Shown here: piece by piece, positions 9,419-19,184 of the stretch
Numbering within the stretch: position 1 is the first letter of the stretch
How the letters are laid out: every line of letters starts with the position of its first letter
Assembly (NCBI GenBank): GCA_964632485.1
Contig: CAZWDO010000004.1
Location: 1 to 64,000, forward strand
Reading direction: 5' to 3'
From: CAZWDO01 sp964632485 [NCBI: uncultured bacterium]
GTDB lineage: Bacteria; JAGOEH01
Length of the DNA stretch: 64,000 nt
Position numbers and translations under genes: made by a program
Notes under the pieces: generated by a model
The model's input: only the letters and a program-made list of their open reading frames with translations
Databases searched by the model: none
What the model was told of the DNA's origin: nothing

Positions 9419-12400
9419 GATAGACCTCCTCGGTAGCGGAGACAGTTTCCATATCCATTTCTTCAAACAGACGCATCCGCTCCAGCGACCGTTTATAATC
9501 GATGGGGAATACTTTTACAAACAAGGGCAGTTCTGAATCCCAGTTATCCAGGATCATGCGGGCGCGAGCGCTTTGCGTATAGCTCCAATGTTTTTCCAGA
9601 AGCGAACGCAATTCGTTTTTATCGCTTGCGTTCCATACTGATTCGAGATCGACCATATCAAGATTGCATCGGGTGTCGAATAGTTGGGAATCGTCGTAGA
9701 TATAAGCGATGCCGCCACTCATGCCAGCGGCGAAATTATTGCCCACCGGCCCGATCACTACGACAATGCCTCCGGTCATATATTCGCAGCCATGATCGCC
9801 TACGCCTTCGACGACCGCCCGCGCGCCGCTGTTGCGGACAGCAAAGCGTTCGCCGGCCTGTCCATTGATGAACACGTCGCCTGATGTGGCGCCATAAAGC
9901 GCGACATTCCCGGCGATAATGTTCATGTGCGGTAGAAACGTACTTCCCTGGGGCGGTTTCAGGATAATTTTCCCGCCACCCATGCTTTTGCCCATATAAT
10001 CGTTCACGCCGCCTTCCAGATAAAGCGTCATCCCCGGCGACAGAAAGGCCCCGTAACTCTGGCCGGCATATCCCCGGAAATTAAAGGTCAGCGTATCTTC
10101 CGGCAGACCTGCCGAGCCAAAACGGCGCGTAATCTCGTAACTGGTCCGAGCTCCGATCGTCCGGTAAACATTGCGAATATCCCGTTCAATGGTAACGGGT
10201 TCCCCTCGCTCAAGAGCCGGGCTGATTTGCGACAGCCACTCTTCATCCAATGTTGTTTCACGAAATGGATGGATGGCCGTATTGGCCTGAACAGTGGATT
10301 TCCCGTCGAGTTGCGAACATAATATGCCCGAAAGATCAAGCGTTGAGGTTTTCGGTTGGTTCATGGATGGGCGGAATTCCAGCAATTCGCTATGACCCAC
10401 CATTTCTGCCAGGCTGCGAAATCCCAACATCGCCATATATTCCCGCAACTCCATGGCAAGAAACGTCAGGTAACGCGTGATATATTCCACTTTACCCCGG
10501 AAACGTTTCCGCAGTTCAGGGTCCTGGGTGGCGATTCCGGCGCTGCAGGTATTCAAATGGCATTTGCGCAGCAAAACACACCCCAGATTAACCAGTAAAG
10601 AGGTTCCGAACCCGAACTCCTCAGCTCCGAGCAGGGTAGCAATCGCCAGGTCACGCCCAGTTTTCAACTGGCCATCCACTTGTAAAATAATCCGGTCACG
10701 CAATCCATTTTGAATGAGCGACTGGTGGGCTTCGGTCAATCCCATCTCCCAGGGAATGCCAGCATGTTTGATGGCGGTCAGGGGCGATGCCCCGGTTCCG
10801 CCGTCGTACCCGGAAATCAACGCGCGATCGGCCTTAGCCTTGGCGACGCCCGAGGCAATAGGGCCGAGACCCGCCATAGATACCAGTTTCACCGAGACTT
10901 CAGCCTGAGGATTAATCGCGCGTAAATCGAAAATTAACTGCGCAATATCTTCAATTGAATAAATATCATGATGCGGAGGGGGCGAAATCAGGGTAACTCC
11001 CGGCGTTGTGTGCCTCACACGGGCAATATCAGCGGTCACTTTGTGGCCGGGCAATTGGCCTCCCTCGCCGGGTTTGGCGCCCTGAGCGATTTTTATCTGC
11101 AATTCATCCGCCTGAACCAGATACTCAGGCGTGATACCGAAACGTCCCGAAGCAATCTGCTTAATGCGGGAGCGTTTACTGCTGCCGTCCGCTAATAGTT
11201 GAAACCGGGCCGGGTCTTCCCCGCCTTCCCCTGAGTTGCTTTTCGCGCCCAATTGATTCATCGCCAGGGCAATTGTTTCATGCGCTTCCTTACTGATGGA
11301 GCCGTAAGACATCGCCGCGGCGGCAAACCGTTTCACTATCATCTCTACGGGCTCCACTTCTTCTAAAGGAACCGGGACGGTTTCTCTGAAAAATAACAGA
11401 CTCCGCAGAAGATTGGATTGATTGGCTGTTTCGTTCACTTCCCGCGTATATTCCTTAAACAGTGAATAATCATCGGCGCGAGTCGATAATTGCAATTTAC
11501 GAATCACATCCGGCGACCACAAGTGATTTTCCCCACCGTGTTTGTATTGGTACATCCCGCCCAGATCGAGCAAAAGTTTCGGCATCTCCCGTTCAGGGAA
11601 TCCCCGTTGATGAAATTGCCTGACTTCCCGGGCAATTCCGTTCAGATCGAGTCCGCCGATGCGCGAAACAGTTCCCGTAAAATAAGCGCGGCAGACAGAT
11701 TCGTCAATGCCAATCGCTTCAAAGGGCTGCGAGCTGAAAAAACTGTGCAGTGTCGAAATACCCAGGCGGCTCATGGTTTTCAAAAGACCCTTTTTAAGGG
11801 CGATTATATAGGAATCAACGGCTTTCTCAGCTTCCGTCTGTCCCTCCAGCATTCCCGTACGCGCTAAATGGCTGATCGCCGCGTATGCCAGGTACGGACA
11901 AATGGCATCCGCGCCATAACTGACCAGCAAGGCGCAGTGCATGACTTCCCGCGCCCAGCCACTCTCAACAATAATGCTGCAAGAATTACGCAACCCTTTT
12001 TCCGTTAAATACAGATGAAGCCCGGAGACCGCCAGTAGAATGGGAATCGGCGCCTGTGAAACTGTAATTCCGCGATCGGTCAACACCAGAAGTGAACTGC
12101 CCTGGCGTACCGAGAGTTCAGCCTGTTCAAACAGGGTCTCCAAAGCTGCCTTTAACGATTTCCCTTCACCGCCGACTTCAAAGATAGTCGCGATTTGCCG
12201 CGCGCTGAAGCGGGGATGATTGGCTTCAAGCAACCGATTGAGATCGTCCGGAGTCAACAGCGGGTGTTTGAGTTTAAATCCGTAAAAATGCCCAGGGGTT
12301 TCCTCCAGCAGGCTTCCTTCGCCGCCGACAAAGCTTTCCAGCGACATCACCAATTCTTCCCGCAGGGGATCGATCGGCGGATTGGTTACCTGCGCAAATT

Positions 12401-13952
12401 TTTGCTTAAAATAATTAAAAAAAAGCTGGGGCCGTTCTGAAAGTATAGCCAATGGCGTATCATTGCCCATTGAGCCCACCGCTTCCTGCCCATTGACAGC
12501 CATGGGCGCGATGATGGTTTTTAAATCTTCCTCAGTATAGCCAAAAGCGTGCAGTTTAATATACAATTCCCGGTCATCCATCTCCGGAATTATAGACGGG
12601 GCAAATAGTCCCCGGAGTTGGATCTGATTATCCCGCACCCAGCGCCGATAGGGTTTCTGCCGTGATATTTTCGCTTTTGTTTCCTTATCAGGCACAATTC
12701 GTTTCTGGTCATGGTCCACCAATAGCATCCGGCCGGGACGCAACCGATCCTGGATTTGGATACGTTTTGGTTCGATATCCAACGTCCCGGTTTCCGACGC
12801 CAGAACTATTAAGCCATCATGGGTAATCGTGTAACGCGCCGGACGCAACCCATTGCGATCGAGAATTCCCCCTGTGTAACGGCCATCGGCAAAAACCATG
12901 GCCGCCGGCCCGTCCCACGGCTCCATCAATGCCGAATGATATTCATAAAAGGCCCGTTTATCTTCGCTCATGGTGATTTTGGGGCCAAATGCTTCGGGAA
13001 TCATCATCATCATGGCATGGGGCAGAGAGCGGCCGCCCATGGCCAACAGTTCCAGCACATTGTCAAAAATCGATGAATCACTGCCGTCACTCACTATCAC
13101 CGGTTTAATTTTCTCGATATCGTCCCCGAACAAGTCTGATTTCAATAATGATTCCCGGATACGAATCCGGTTGATGTTAGCGGTTAAGGTATTGATCTCC
13201 CCGTTATGCGCTACGAAACGAAACGGCTGGGCCAATTTCCAGGCCGGCAGCGTATTGGTGCTGTAACGCTGGTGGACGACAGCGACCGGGCTGGCCAGGC
13301 GGGTATCGGAAAAATCCCGATAATATTGCGCTAATTGCTGCGCCGTCATCAATCCTTTATAAACGATTTTATGCGATGAAAATGAGGATATATAAAAATC
13401 AACGGGGGTGGGATTCCAGGAGCTAATCTCTTTCTCAATCAAACGACGAATGACGTATAATTTCCGTTCGAAATTAGCGGGTAGAATCGCGGCTCGATGG
13501 ACAATCATCTGCATAATTACCGGTTCAGTAGAAAGCGCAAAAGCGCCCAAAACCGACGAATTAGCCGGTACAGCGCGCCAGCCCAACACGCGCCCGCCCT
13601 CAGCCTCCGTCGTTCGCTCCATAACAGCGCGGCATCGTTCCTTCAAAGCGCGATCCCGCGGGAAAAAAGTCATGGCGACCGCGTAATCCCCGGGTTGCGG
13701 CAGTTCAATCGATTCAACGAGCAGTATTTCCCGCAAAAATACGTGAGGAATCCGAAACAAAATACCAGCGCCGTCGCCAGTGGCTTTGTCGCCCGCAACC
13801 GCTCCACGGTGCTCCAGATGGGCCAGCACTATCAACGCCTGCGCGAGGATGGAATGGTCAGCCTGCCCTGATAAATCAGCCACAAACCCCACGCCACAGC
13901 CATCCCGCTCATTTTCCCCGCGCAACATGTTCTTATGATTACCTGAAAACAT
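9411..13952 (-). CDS. gltB: Glutamate synthase large subunit
   Basis: 1513 residues, the usual length for the bacterial NADPH enzyme. An 18-residue propeptide precedes Cys19 (DGCGVGFVA), the N-terminal nucleophile of the glutaminase domain once cleaved. Next come a central domain, the FMN-binding synthase domain (HDIYSIEDIAQLIFDL, GGTGASPL) with 3Fe-4S cysteines in CVLLRKCHLNTCSAGIA, and the C-terminal GXGXG right-handed helix (GGKIILKPP, GNVALYGATSGDVFINGQAGERFAVRNSGA). With gltD it forms the main ammonium-assimilation route after glutamine synthetase. The DNA here looks more GC-rich than the neighbourhood, but I have no measured value. Confidence 0.97.
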   Translation of the reverse strand: MFSGNHKNMLRGENERDGCGVGFVADLSGQADHSILAQALIVLAHLEHRGAVAGDKATGDGAGILFRIPHVFLREILLVESIELPQPGDYAVAMTFFPRDRALKERCRAVMERTTEAEGGRVLGWRAVPANSSVLGAFALSTEPVIMQMIVHRAAILPANFERKLYVIRRLIEKEISSWNPTPVDFYISSFSSHKIVYKGLMTAQQLAQYYRDFSDTRLASPVAVVHQRYSTNTLPAWKLAQPFRFVAHNGEINTLTANINRIRIRESLLKSDLFGDDIEKIKPVIVSDGSDSSIFDNVLELLAMGGRSLPHAMMMMIPEAFGPKITMSEDKRAFYEYHSALMEPWDGPAAMVFADGRYTGGILDRNGLRPARYTITHDGLIVLASETGTLDIEPKRIQIQDRLRPGRMLLVDHDQKRIVPDKETKAKISRQKPYRRWVRDNQIQLRGLFAPSIIPEMDDRELYIKLHAFGYTEEDLKTIIAPMAVNGQEAVGSMGNDTPLAILSERPQLFFNYFKQKFAQVTNPPIDPLREELVMSLESFVGGEGSLLEETPGHFYGFKLKHPLLTPDDLNRLLEANHPRFSARQIATIFEVGGEGKSLKAALETLFEQAELSVRQGSSLLVLTDRGITVSQAPIPILLAVSGLHLYLTEKGLRNSCSIIVESGWAREVMHCALLVSYGADAICPYLAYAAISHLARTGMLEGQTEAEKAVDSYIIALKKGLLKTMSRLGISTLHSFFSSQPFEAIGIDESVCRAYFTGTVSRIGGLDLNGIAREVRQFHQRGFPEREMPKLLLDLGGMYQYKHGGENHLWSPDVIRKLQLSTRADDYSLFKEYTREVNETANQSNLLRSLLFFRETVPVPLEEVEPVEMIVKRFAAAAMSYGSISKEAHETIALAMNQLGAKSNSGEGGEDPARFQLLADGSSKRSRIKQIASGRFGITPEYLVQADELQIKIAQGAKPGEGGQLPGHKVTADIARVRHTTPGVTLISPPPHHDIYSIEDIAQLIFDLRAINPQAEVSVKLVSMAGLGPIASGVAKAKADRALISGYDGGTGASPLTAIKHAGIPWEMGLTEAHQSLIQNGLRDRIILQVDGQLKTGRDLAIATLLGAEEFGFGTSLLVNLGCVLLRKCHLNTCSAGIATQDPELRKRFRGKVEYITRYLTFLAMELREYMAMLGFRSLAEMVGHSELLEFRPSMNQPKTSTLDLSGILCSQLDGKSTVQANTAIHPFRETTLDEEWLSQISPALERGEPVTIERDIRNVYRTIGARTSYEITRRFGSAGLPEDTLTFNFRGYAGQSYGAFLSPGMTLYLEGGVNDYMGKSMGGGKIILKPPQGSTFLPHMNIIAGNVALYGATSGDVFINGQAGERFAVRNSGARAVVEGVGDHGCEYMTGGIVVVIGPVGNNFAAGMSGGIAYIYDDSQLFDTRCNLDMVDLESVWNASDKNELRSLLEKHWSYTQSARARMILDNWDSELPLFVKVFPIDYKRSLERMRLFEEMDMETVSATEEVYHG

Positions 13953-14096
13953 CGGTTCTGTCCTTGTTAAAATTCATCCCACTGATAATCCAATATTCGG
14001 CCCTTCACTTTGCGAAAAATTCACTGCTATGCGCGCTTTTTTTATTCGATTAGTATTAACCGAATAAACCTCCTCTTTAATGTAAAAAATCTCTTA

Positions 14097-14125
14097 TATT
14101 TAATCATTTTTTGATGAGTTGTCAA
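14097..14125 (-). promoter_or_regulatory. Possible promoter for gltBD
   Basis: On the minus strand, TTGACA (14125-14120) is followed after 17 nt by a weak TAAATA (14102-14097). A start near 14090 would give a leader of about 140 nt before gltB. The -10 matches the consensus at only three positions, so an activator may be needed. The rest of 13953-14228 is AT-rich with no frame or terminator recognised. Confidence 0.4.
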
Positions 14126-14228
14126 TAGTTTTTTTTACTGCCTCATATCCTGCTTTTTTGAGAATTTAAAAATACATATATTGCAAGGAAAGAAAGATTA
14201 CAAGAGTGAATAGGATTAAAACAGAGAT

Positions 14229-16310
14229 TTAGTTGGTATTCAAATCGAAATCGTTGATATTCCGTTTTTGTTTCGCAGGTTGATTATGCTGGACATTACA
14301 TGGAGTCGGAATATTAGAAATTAAAAAGTACTCGCTATAGACGCTGGGGCAATCGGGCCTGGCAATCAGATGGGATTCTTTGCAAACATTTTTTTGAACA
14401 ATGCTATCCGGTATAATAAAGGATACTGACTTATAATCCTGATGAATTCGCTTCATTAATCGCGTCCATATCGGAACAGCGGCATCGGAACCGGTCATCC
14501 CCCGTCCGAGTGAACTGTTATTGTCCTTACCGACCCAGATACCGCATACAATATACGGAGAATATCCGACAAACCAGGCATCGGTATAATCATTGGTTGT
14601 ACCGGTTTTGCCGGCCAAAGCCGGGAAGTTGAAGCCGTTGGAACGGATCGAAAAAGCTGTTCCGTGATTAACGACATCCTGTAGCATCGAATTGACAAGA
14701 TAGGCGACACCCGGTCGGATGCACAGTTTCTTGCGTGACGGCAAGGGATTGGAATATACCAGATTGCCGTTGCGATCCGTAATCGAGGAGATATAGATCG
14801 GGTCCAGCCGGTATCCGTTAGTGGCAAAAGGGATATAAGCGGCGACTAATTCTCCCAGATTCACTTCAGAAGTGCCCACTGCCAATGAGGCATACGGTTT
14901 CAAGGGACTTTGGATTCCCACTAATTGAGCGAAACTGATAACGGCAGAAGGGAGCACCTTGCCAATCAAACGGATGGCGATTAAATTTTTAGATAGCTTC
15001 AAGCCGTTGCGCAGCGTCATAAACCCGCCGGTTTGCCGATCATAGTTTTGAGGTACCCAAAGTTCGTTTTCACTGATTGACACCGCTAAGGGCTGGTCCA
15101 AAATCAACGACGCCGGAGTGAACCCCTGGTCGATGGCGGCGGCATAGAGGAACGGTTTGAAGGAAGAACCGGGTTGCCGCTGGGCCTGCAACGCCCGGTT
15201 AAGTTCACTATAACTGAAATCACGGCCTCCGACCATGGCCAAAACGCGACCCGTTGAAATCTCTACAACAACACATGCAGCCTGAATGACTTCAGCCTTG
15301 AGGGAATCAGGCAGGGCATCTATTCCCACATCGCTCAGCAAATCCAGATCCATGTTGGGAGTCAGTTTTTTCTGCAACAAATTTAAGGAATAATTGATGA
15401 TTGAATCCGCCCAGAACTGGTACTGGCTGTTCATCGTCAAATTAACCCGCAGTCCGCCTTTATAAAGGTTATCGTATCCAAACTGATTGAGAACAAAACG
15501 GCGGGCATGTTCAACATAGTAAGGTCCGATTTTACTTTTACGGGACGAGATCATTGTCGGCAAAGGCTCATTCAGGGCTTGCTTTAAAGAAAGCTGGTTA
15601 ATAAAACGGTTCTGAAACATGAGGTAAAGGACCATGTTCCGGCGTTTCAGAATGCGTCCCTGGTAACGTGCCGGGTTATAGTCGCCGGGGGAACGGATCA
15701 CGGCCGCCAACAAAGCCGCTTCAGCCAGTGTGAGTCGGCTTAACGGCTTGTCAAAATAGTATTGGGTTGCCTTTTTCGCCCCCCAGATACCCGGGCCCAT
15801 ATAGATGTGGTTGAGATACATCTGCAAAATTTCATCTTTACTGTAATAACGTTCGATCTGAATAGCCGTCAGCATCTCACGGATTTTGCGTTTCACATCT
15901 TTTTTTTGATTCAGAAACAGGTTGCGGGCCAATTGCTGAGTGATGGTGCTCGCGCCTTCCGCCATACTCATTGAACTGAGATTGACAAAAATGGCTTTGG
16001 TAAATCGGATCAGATCGATTCCCCAATGATGATAAAAACGGCGGTCCTCAATTGAGATGACGGCCTGGATCAAGGGCTTGGGGATTTCACGGAAGTCTGC
16101 CAACAGGCGTTTTTCATTGGAAAACTCGGCAATACACAGGGAATCCATGCTATAGATTGAGGTGGCTTCTGCTTGTTCAATATTTTCCAATTCATAGAGA
16201 TCCGGAATTTGCAGGGACAAGGAATAGACAAATGAAGCAGCCATTCCCAGTAGAATTCCTACCAGGGCGATTGATAAAACCAGCCAGATATTGAGTCGAA
16301 TTTTATTCAT
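14229..16310 (-). CDS. Class A penicillin-binding protein (PBP1A-type)
   Basis: Bifunctional peptidoglycan synthase of the inner membrane, 693 residues. One N-terminal membrane anchor (about 8-30) leads to a GT51 glycosyltransferase domain with Glu88 in ISIEDRRFYHH, then EGASTITQQLARN and RKIREMLTAI. The transpeptidase domain has the SxxK serine Ser382 (GSSFKPF), SKN in LSKNLIAIRL and KTGTTNDYTDAWF. Near the C-terminus are two Cys residues in a serine-rich stretch. It begins 8 bp inside the end of tsaC/sua5 and is the last gene of the gcvPA-gcvPB-lgt run. Confidence 0.95.
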   Translation of the reverse strand: MNKIRLNIWLVLSIALVGILLGMAASFVYSLSLQIPDLYELENIEQAEATSIYSMDSLCIAEFSNEKRLLADFREIPKPLIQAVISIEDRRFYHHWGIDLIRFTKAIFVNLSSMSMAEGASTITQQLARNLFLNQKKDVKRKIREMLTAIQIERYYSKDEILQMYLNHIYMGPGIWGAKKATQYYFDKPLSRLTLAEAALLAAVIRSPGDYNPARYQGRILKRRNMVLYLMFQNRFINQLSLKQALNEPLPTMISSRKSKIGPYYVEHARRFVLNQFGYDNLYKGGLRVNLTMNSQYQFWADSIINYSLNLLQKKLTPNMDLDLLSDVGIDALPDSLKAEVIQAACVVVEISTGRVLAMVGGRDFSYSELNRALQAQRQPGSSFKPFLYAAAIDQGFTPASLILDQPLAVSISENELWVPQNYDRQTGGFMTLRNGLKLSKNLIAIRLIGKVLPSAVISFAQLVGIQSPLKPYASLAVGTSEVNLGELVAAYIPFATNGYRLDPIYISSITDRNGNLVYSNPLPSRKKLCIRPGVAYLVNSMLQDVVNHGTAFSIRSNGFNFPALAGKTGTTNDYTDAWFVGYSPYIVCGIWVGKDNNSSLGRGMTGSDAAVPIWTRLMKRIHQDYKSVSFIIPDSIVQKNVCKESHLIARPDCPSVYSEYFLISNIPTPCNVQHNQPAKQKRNINDFDLNTN

Positions 16311-16917
16311 TTTTCATTTCGTTGAAACGGGTTTCAATGAGAGACCAGGCCACAGGCCCGCTACGGATAAGGGCAGGCGTTTTGGATTGACAGTCGATAA
16401 CAGTGGATGGAAGCGCGCGTGGTAATTGCCCGTTATCCACTATCAGCGCCACGGCATTCAGTTCATCTTTCACAAATTGGCGCGCCAGCTCCCGAAGATC
16501 ATAGATTTCATTCAAGCCATGCTTATTGACGCTGGTGGCTGTTACCGGAAAATCGATAAGTTCGAACAAATCACGCCAGAAAGGATGCGGGGATTGACGC
16601 ATGGCAATTGTCGAAACTCCCTGGTTCAATTGAGAGGGGAAGGGGTAATCGGTTGGCAGCGCCATCGTCAGAGGGCCGGGCCAAAACTCAGCCATCAAAT
16701 CATGGTAAAAGGGTTCCACGCGCGCCAATCGACAGGCCATGGCGGCATCTTTTACCAGTAAACCGATGGGATGCCCATCCCGCGCTTTCAAATGCTGAAT
16801 CGTTTCCACAGCGGCCGGCTCCAGCGCGTTAGCGGCGAAAGCATAGCAGGTTTCGGTCGGAGCGATAATAATTTGACCACGAATCAACAGACGCGCATAA
16901 TATGAGGCCTCAAACAT
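16303..16917 (-). CDS. tsaC: L-threonylcarbamoyladenylate synthase (Sua5/YciO/YrdC family)
   Basis: Makes threonylcarbamoyl-AMP, the first step of the t6A modification of tRNAs reading ANN codons. 204 residues from ATG 16917, which sits just inside the lgt stop and has AGG upstream; the longer frame from 16959 lacks a ribosome site. Family marks are the nucleotide-binding ETCYAFAANA (usual PTDTxYGLxxx), LKARDGHPIGLLV (usual KxRxxxxPL) and the FWPGPLTMAL motif. VTATSVNKHG matches the usual ATSAN motif. It is co-transcribed with lgt and the PBP gene. The short length points to TsaC rather than the two-domain Sua5. Confidence 0.88.
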   Translation of the reverse strand: MFEASYYARLLIRGQIIIAPTETCYAFAANALEPAAVETIQHLKARDGHPIGLLVKDAAMACRLARVEPFYHDLMAEFWPGPLTMALPTDYPFPSQLNQGVSTIAMRQSPHPFWRDLFELIDFPVTATSVNKHGLNEIYDLRELARQFVKDELNAVALIVDNGQLPRALPSTVIDCQSKTPALIRSGPVAWSLIETRFNEMKNE

Positions 16918-17731
16918 TCGACGGGACCTGCAATCCGGGCTTTTTTTTGAATTGGACAATCATTATTATACCAAAAATCGCTAACAAGACTGCCACCCCC
17001 TGGTTCATAGTCAAATCAAAACTTTCTCCGCGGTAAAGATACATTGCGTCTTCATAATAGCGTATAAACTCGATGGAAAAGCGAAACAGAGCATAAACTA
17101 CAATCCAGGTCCAAAAGGTCTGGCCATACACTTTTTTATGTTTATCGATCCATATTAACGCTGGAAACAGGAGAAAGTTAAAAGCGCTGGAATAGAGCTG
17201 GGTGGGATGAATGGCATGATCATGAAAAATTTCCCCCGGAATCGAATCATGCGGGAAATTCATTCCCAGAATGCAATCCGTGCTGTTGCCGAAACAACAC
17301 CCGTTCAGAAAACAACCGATACGCGTGATCGCCGTTCCCAACGCCAGATACGGGATGAGGATATCAGAAATTTTCCAGATAGGCAATTGATGTTTCCACA
17401 TATAAATCATTCCAAAAGCAATGGCGAAGATCACGCCGCCATACATATTCATTCCTGCGATCCCGACCAGGTGGCCATCCTGGAAAGGATTGAATATGGC
17501 TGTTAGATTATGGGCGAATTCATCCAAATGGAAAAAGACATAAAACAAACGCGCGCCGATAATCGCGCCCAGCATCAACCATACAGACAGGTCATAGATA
17601 AATTTGGCTTCAATACCATATTTTTCGGCGCGCCGGCTGCCTAACAAGATTCCGACTAAAAAAGAGAGCGCGAGCATAAATCCATAGGAACGTATTTCCA
17701 GTGGACCGATTCTAAATAAAATGGGATACAT
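16910..17731 (-). CDS. lgt: Prolipoprotein diacylglyceryl transferase
   Basis: Inner-membrane enzyme that moves diacylglycerol from phosphatidylglycerol to the lipobox cysteine of prelipoproteins. 273 residues with about seven membrane helices. Recognisable parts are the YGFMLALSF N-terminus, MNMYGGVIFA (the HGGL region, with Tyr in place of His), and the signature TRIGCFLNGCCFG, followed by HPTQLYSS and FWTWIVVYALFRFSIEFIRY. It serves the several lipoproteins of this window. It starts 13 bp after gcvPB, with AGGAAGTCT as ribosome site. Confidence 0.95.
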   Translation of the reverse strand: MYPILFRIGPLEIRSYGFMLALSFLVGILLGSRRAEKYGIEAKFIYDLSVWLMLGAIIGARLFYVFFHLDEFAHNLTAIFNPFQDGHLVGIAGMNMYGGVIFAIAFGMIYMWKHQLPIWKISDILIPYLALGTAITRIGCFLNGCCFGNSTDCILGMNFPHDSIPGEIFHDHAIHPTQLYSSAFNFLLFPALIWIDKHKKVYGQTFWTWIVVYALFRFSIEFIRYYEDAMYLYRGESFDLTMNQGVAVLLAIFGIIMIVQFKKKPGLQVPSNV

Positions 17732-17744
17732 AGACTTCCTTTAC

Positions 17745-19169
17745 TTACCAGTGAATTTTAAGATTTTTAGCGGCCAATGCTTCGTTCAGGCGCTTCAACG
17801 GGGCGCAATGAGGCGCATGTTTCAGCATCTCGGGATCTTCCGATACGATTTTTGTTAACGCATCCGTAAAAGCGTCAAGTGTTTCTTTACTTTCGGTTTC
17901 TGTCGGTTCGATCATCATGGCTTCAGGCACAATCAAAGGGAAATAGATAGTGGGGGCATGAAATCCATAATCCAGCAACCGTTTAGCGATATGAGTCGTT
18001 TTAATATCCCGCTCTTTGAGATTTCGGCTTGAAAGCACGAATTCATGCATACAATCGGCGGGATAGGGCAAATCAAAGAGCGGTTCTAATTTACGCATCA
18101 GATAATTAGCATTGATAATGGCACGCTGGCTGACCTTTTTAAGTCCCTGGGCGCCCAAAATACGAATATAGCACCAGGCCCGCGCCATTACTCCGAAATT
18201 GCCCCAAAAATTCATCAATTTGCCGATGGAAAGCGGGATATCGAAATCCAACCGATAGACATCATTTTCCTTGCGCGCCACGGGAACCGGCAGATATGGA
18301 GAAAGCAGGCCTTTAACGCCCAGAGCGCCGGCGCCGGGTCCCCCACCCCCATGAGGTGTAGCAAAGGTCTTATGTAAATTATAATGCACTATATCAAATC
18401 CCATATCTCCCGGACGGACAATGCCCAGCAACGCATTCAGATTCGCGCCGTCCATATAGAGCAACGCCTCGTTTTGATGCGCAATGGCAGCTATTTCGCC
18501 AATCTGCCGCTCAAAAAGCCCCAGGGTATTGGGATTGGTAATCATAAACATGGCTGTTCGTGGGGAAATCGCTTTTTTCAGTTCCTCCAGATCAACCAGT
18601 CCATCGGGCCGCGATTTGATTTCCACGACCTTGTAACCGGCCATAATTACGGAAGCGGGATTGGTTCCGTGGGCGGAATCCGGTAATATGACTTCGGTTT
18701 TTTCTAAGCCTTTATCTTTAAAATAAGCGCGCGCCAGTAACAAAGCGGTAAATTCACCCTGGGCGCCAGCCGCCGGTTGCAAGGTGATATCGTCCATTCC
18801 ACCGATTTCTTTCAGGTACTCGCCTAATTCATACATCACACGTAGCGGCGCCTGGACCGTTTCCGCCGGTTGCAACGGATGAAACGATTTAAAAAGCTGC
18901 GCCATTGCATCATTAATTTTAGGATTATACTTCATGGTACAAGAACCCAGTGGATAGAATCCTTTATCCAGGTGGTAGTTTTTATTGGATAACGCGATAA
19001 AATGACGGACGACCTCCCCCTCGCTAATCTGGGGCAAATCGGGTTTCCGTTCATCCAATAATTCAGCGGGAATCAAAGAATCAAGAGGCGCGAATGGAAT
19101 ATCAGATATGCCGATCTTAACACCCTGAGTTCCAGGTTTGCTCAATTTATTTAATAACTTATCGTACAT
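17745..19169 (-). CDS. gcvPB: Glycine dehydrogenase (decarboxylating) subunit 2
   Basis: C-terminal half of the split P-protein of the glycine cleavage system. 474 residues. It carries the pyridoxal-phosphate lysine in YNLHKTFATPHGGGGPG, and the conserved YPLGSCTMKYNP near the N-terminus, LPDSAHGTNPAS and a VEPTETES-like stretch (here IEPTETES) near the end. It works as a heterotetramer with GcvPA and passes the aminomethyl group to lipoyl GcvH. The two genes are adjacent in order PA-PB, but gcvH and gcvT are not in the window. Confidence 0.96.
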   Translation of the reverse strand: MYDKLLNKLSKPGTQGVKIGISDIPFAPLDSLIPAELLDERKPDLPQISEGEVVRHFIALSNKNYHLDKGFYPLGSCTMKYNPKINDAMAQLFKSFHPLQPAETVQAPLRVMYELGEYLKEIGGMDDITLQPAAGAQGEFTALLLARAYFKDKGLEKTEVILPDSAHGTNPASVIMAGYKVVEIKSRPDGLVDLEELKKAISPRTAMFMITNPNTLGLFERQIGEIAAIAHQNEALLYMDGANLNALLGIVRPGDMGFDIVHYNLHKTFATPHGGGGPGAGALGVKGLLSPYLPVPVARKENDVYRLDFDIPLSIGKLMNFWGNFGVMARAWCYIRILGAQGLKKVSQRAIINANYLMRKLEPLFDLPYPADCMHEFVLSSRNLKERDIKTTHIAKRLLDYGFHAPTIYFPLIVPEAMMIEPTETESKETLDAFTDALTKIVSEDPEMLKHAPHCAPLKRLNEALAAKNLKIHW

Positions 19170-19184
19170 GGAAAGCCTCCTGCC

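Noticed and set aside
16303-16959. Longer tsaC/sua5 product starting at 16959
   Set aside because: The ATG at 16959 lacks a ribosome site and lies deep inside lgt; ATG 16917 fits the family N-terminus and the operon spacing.
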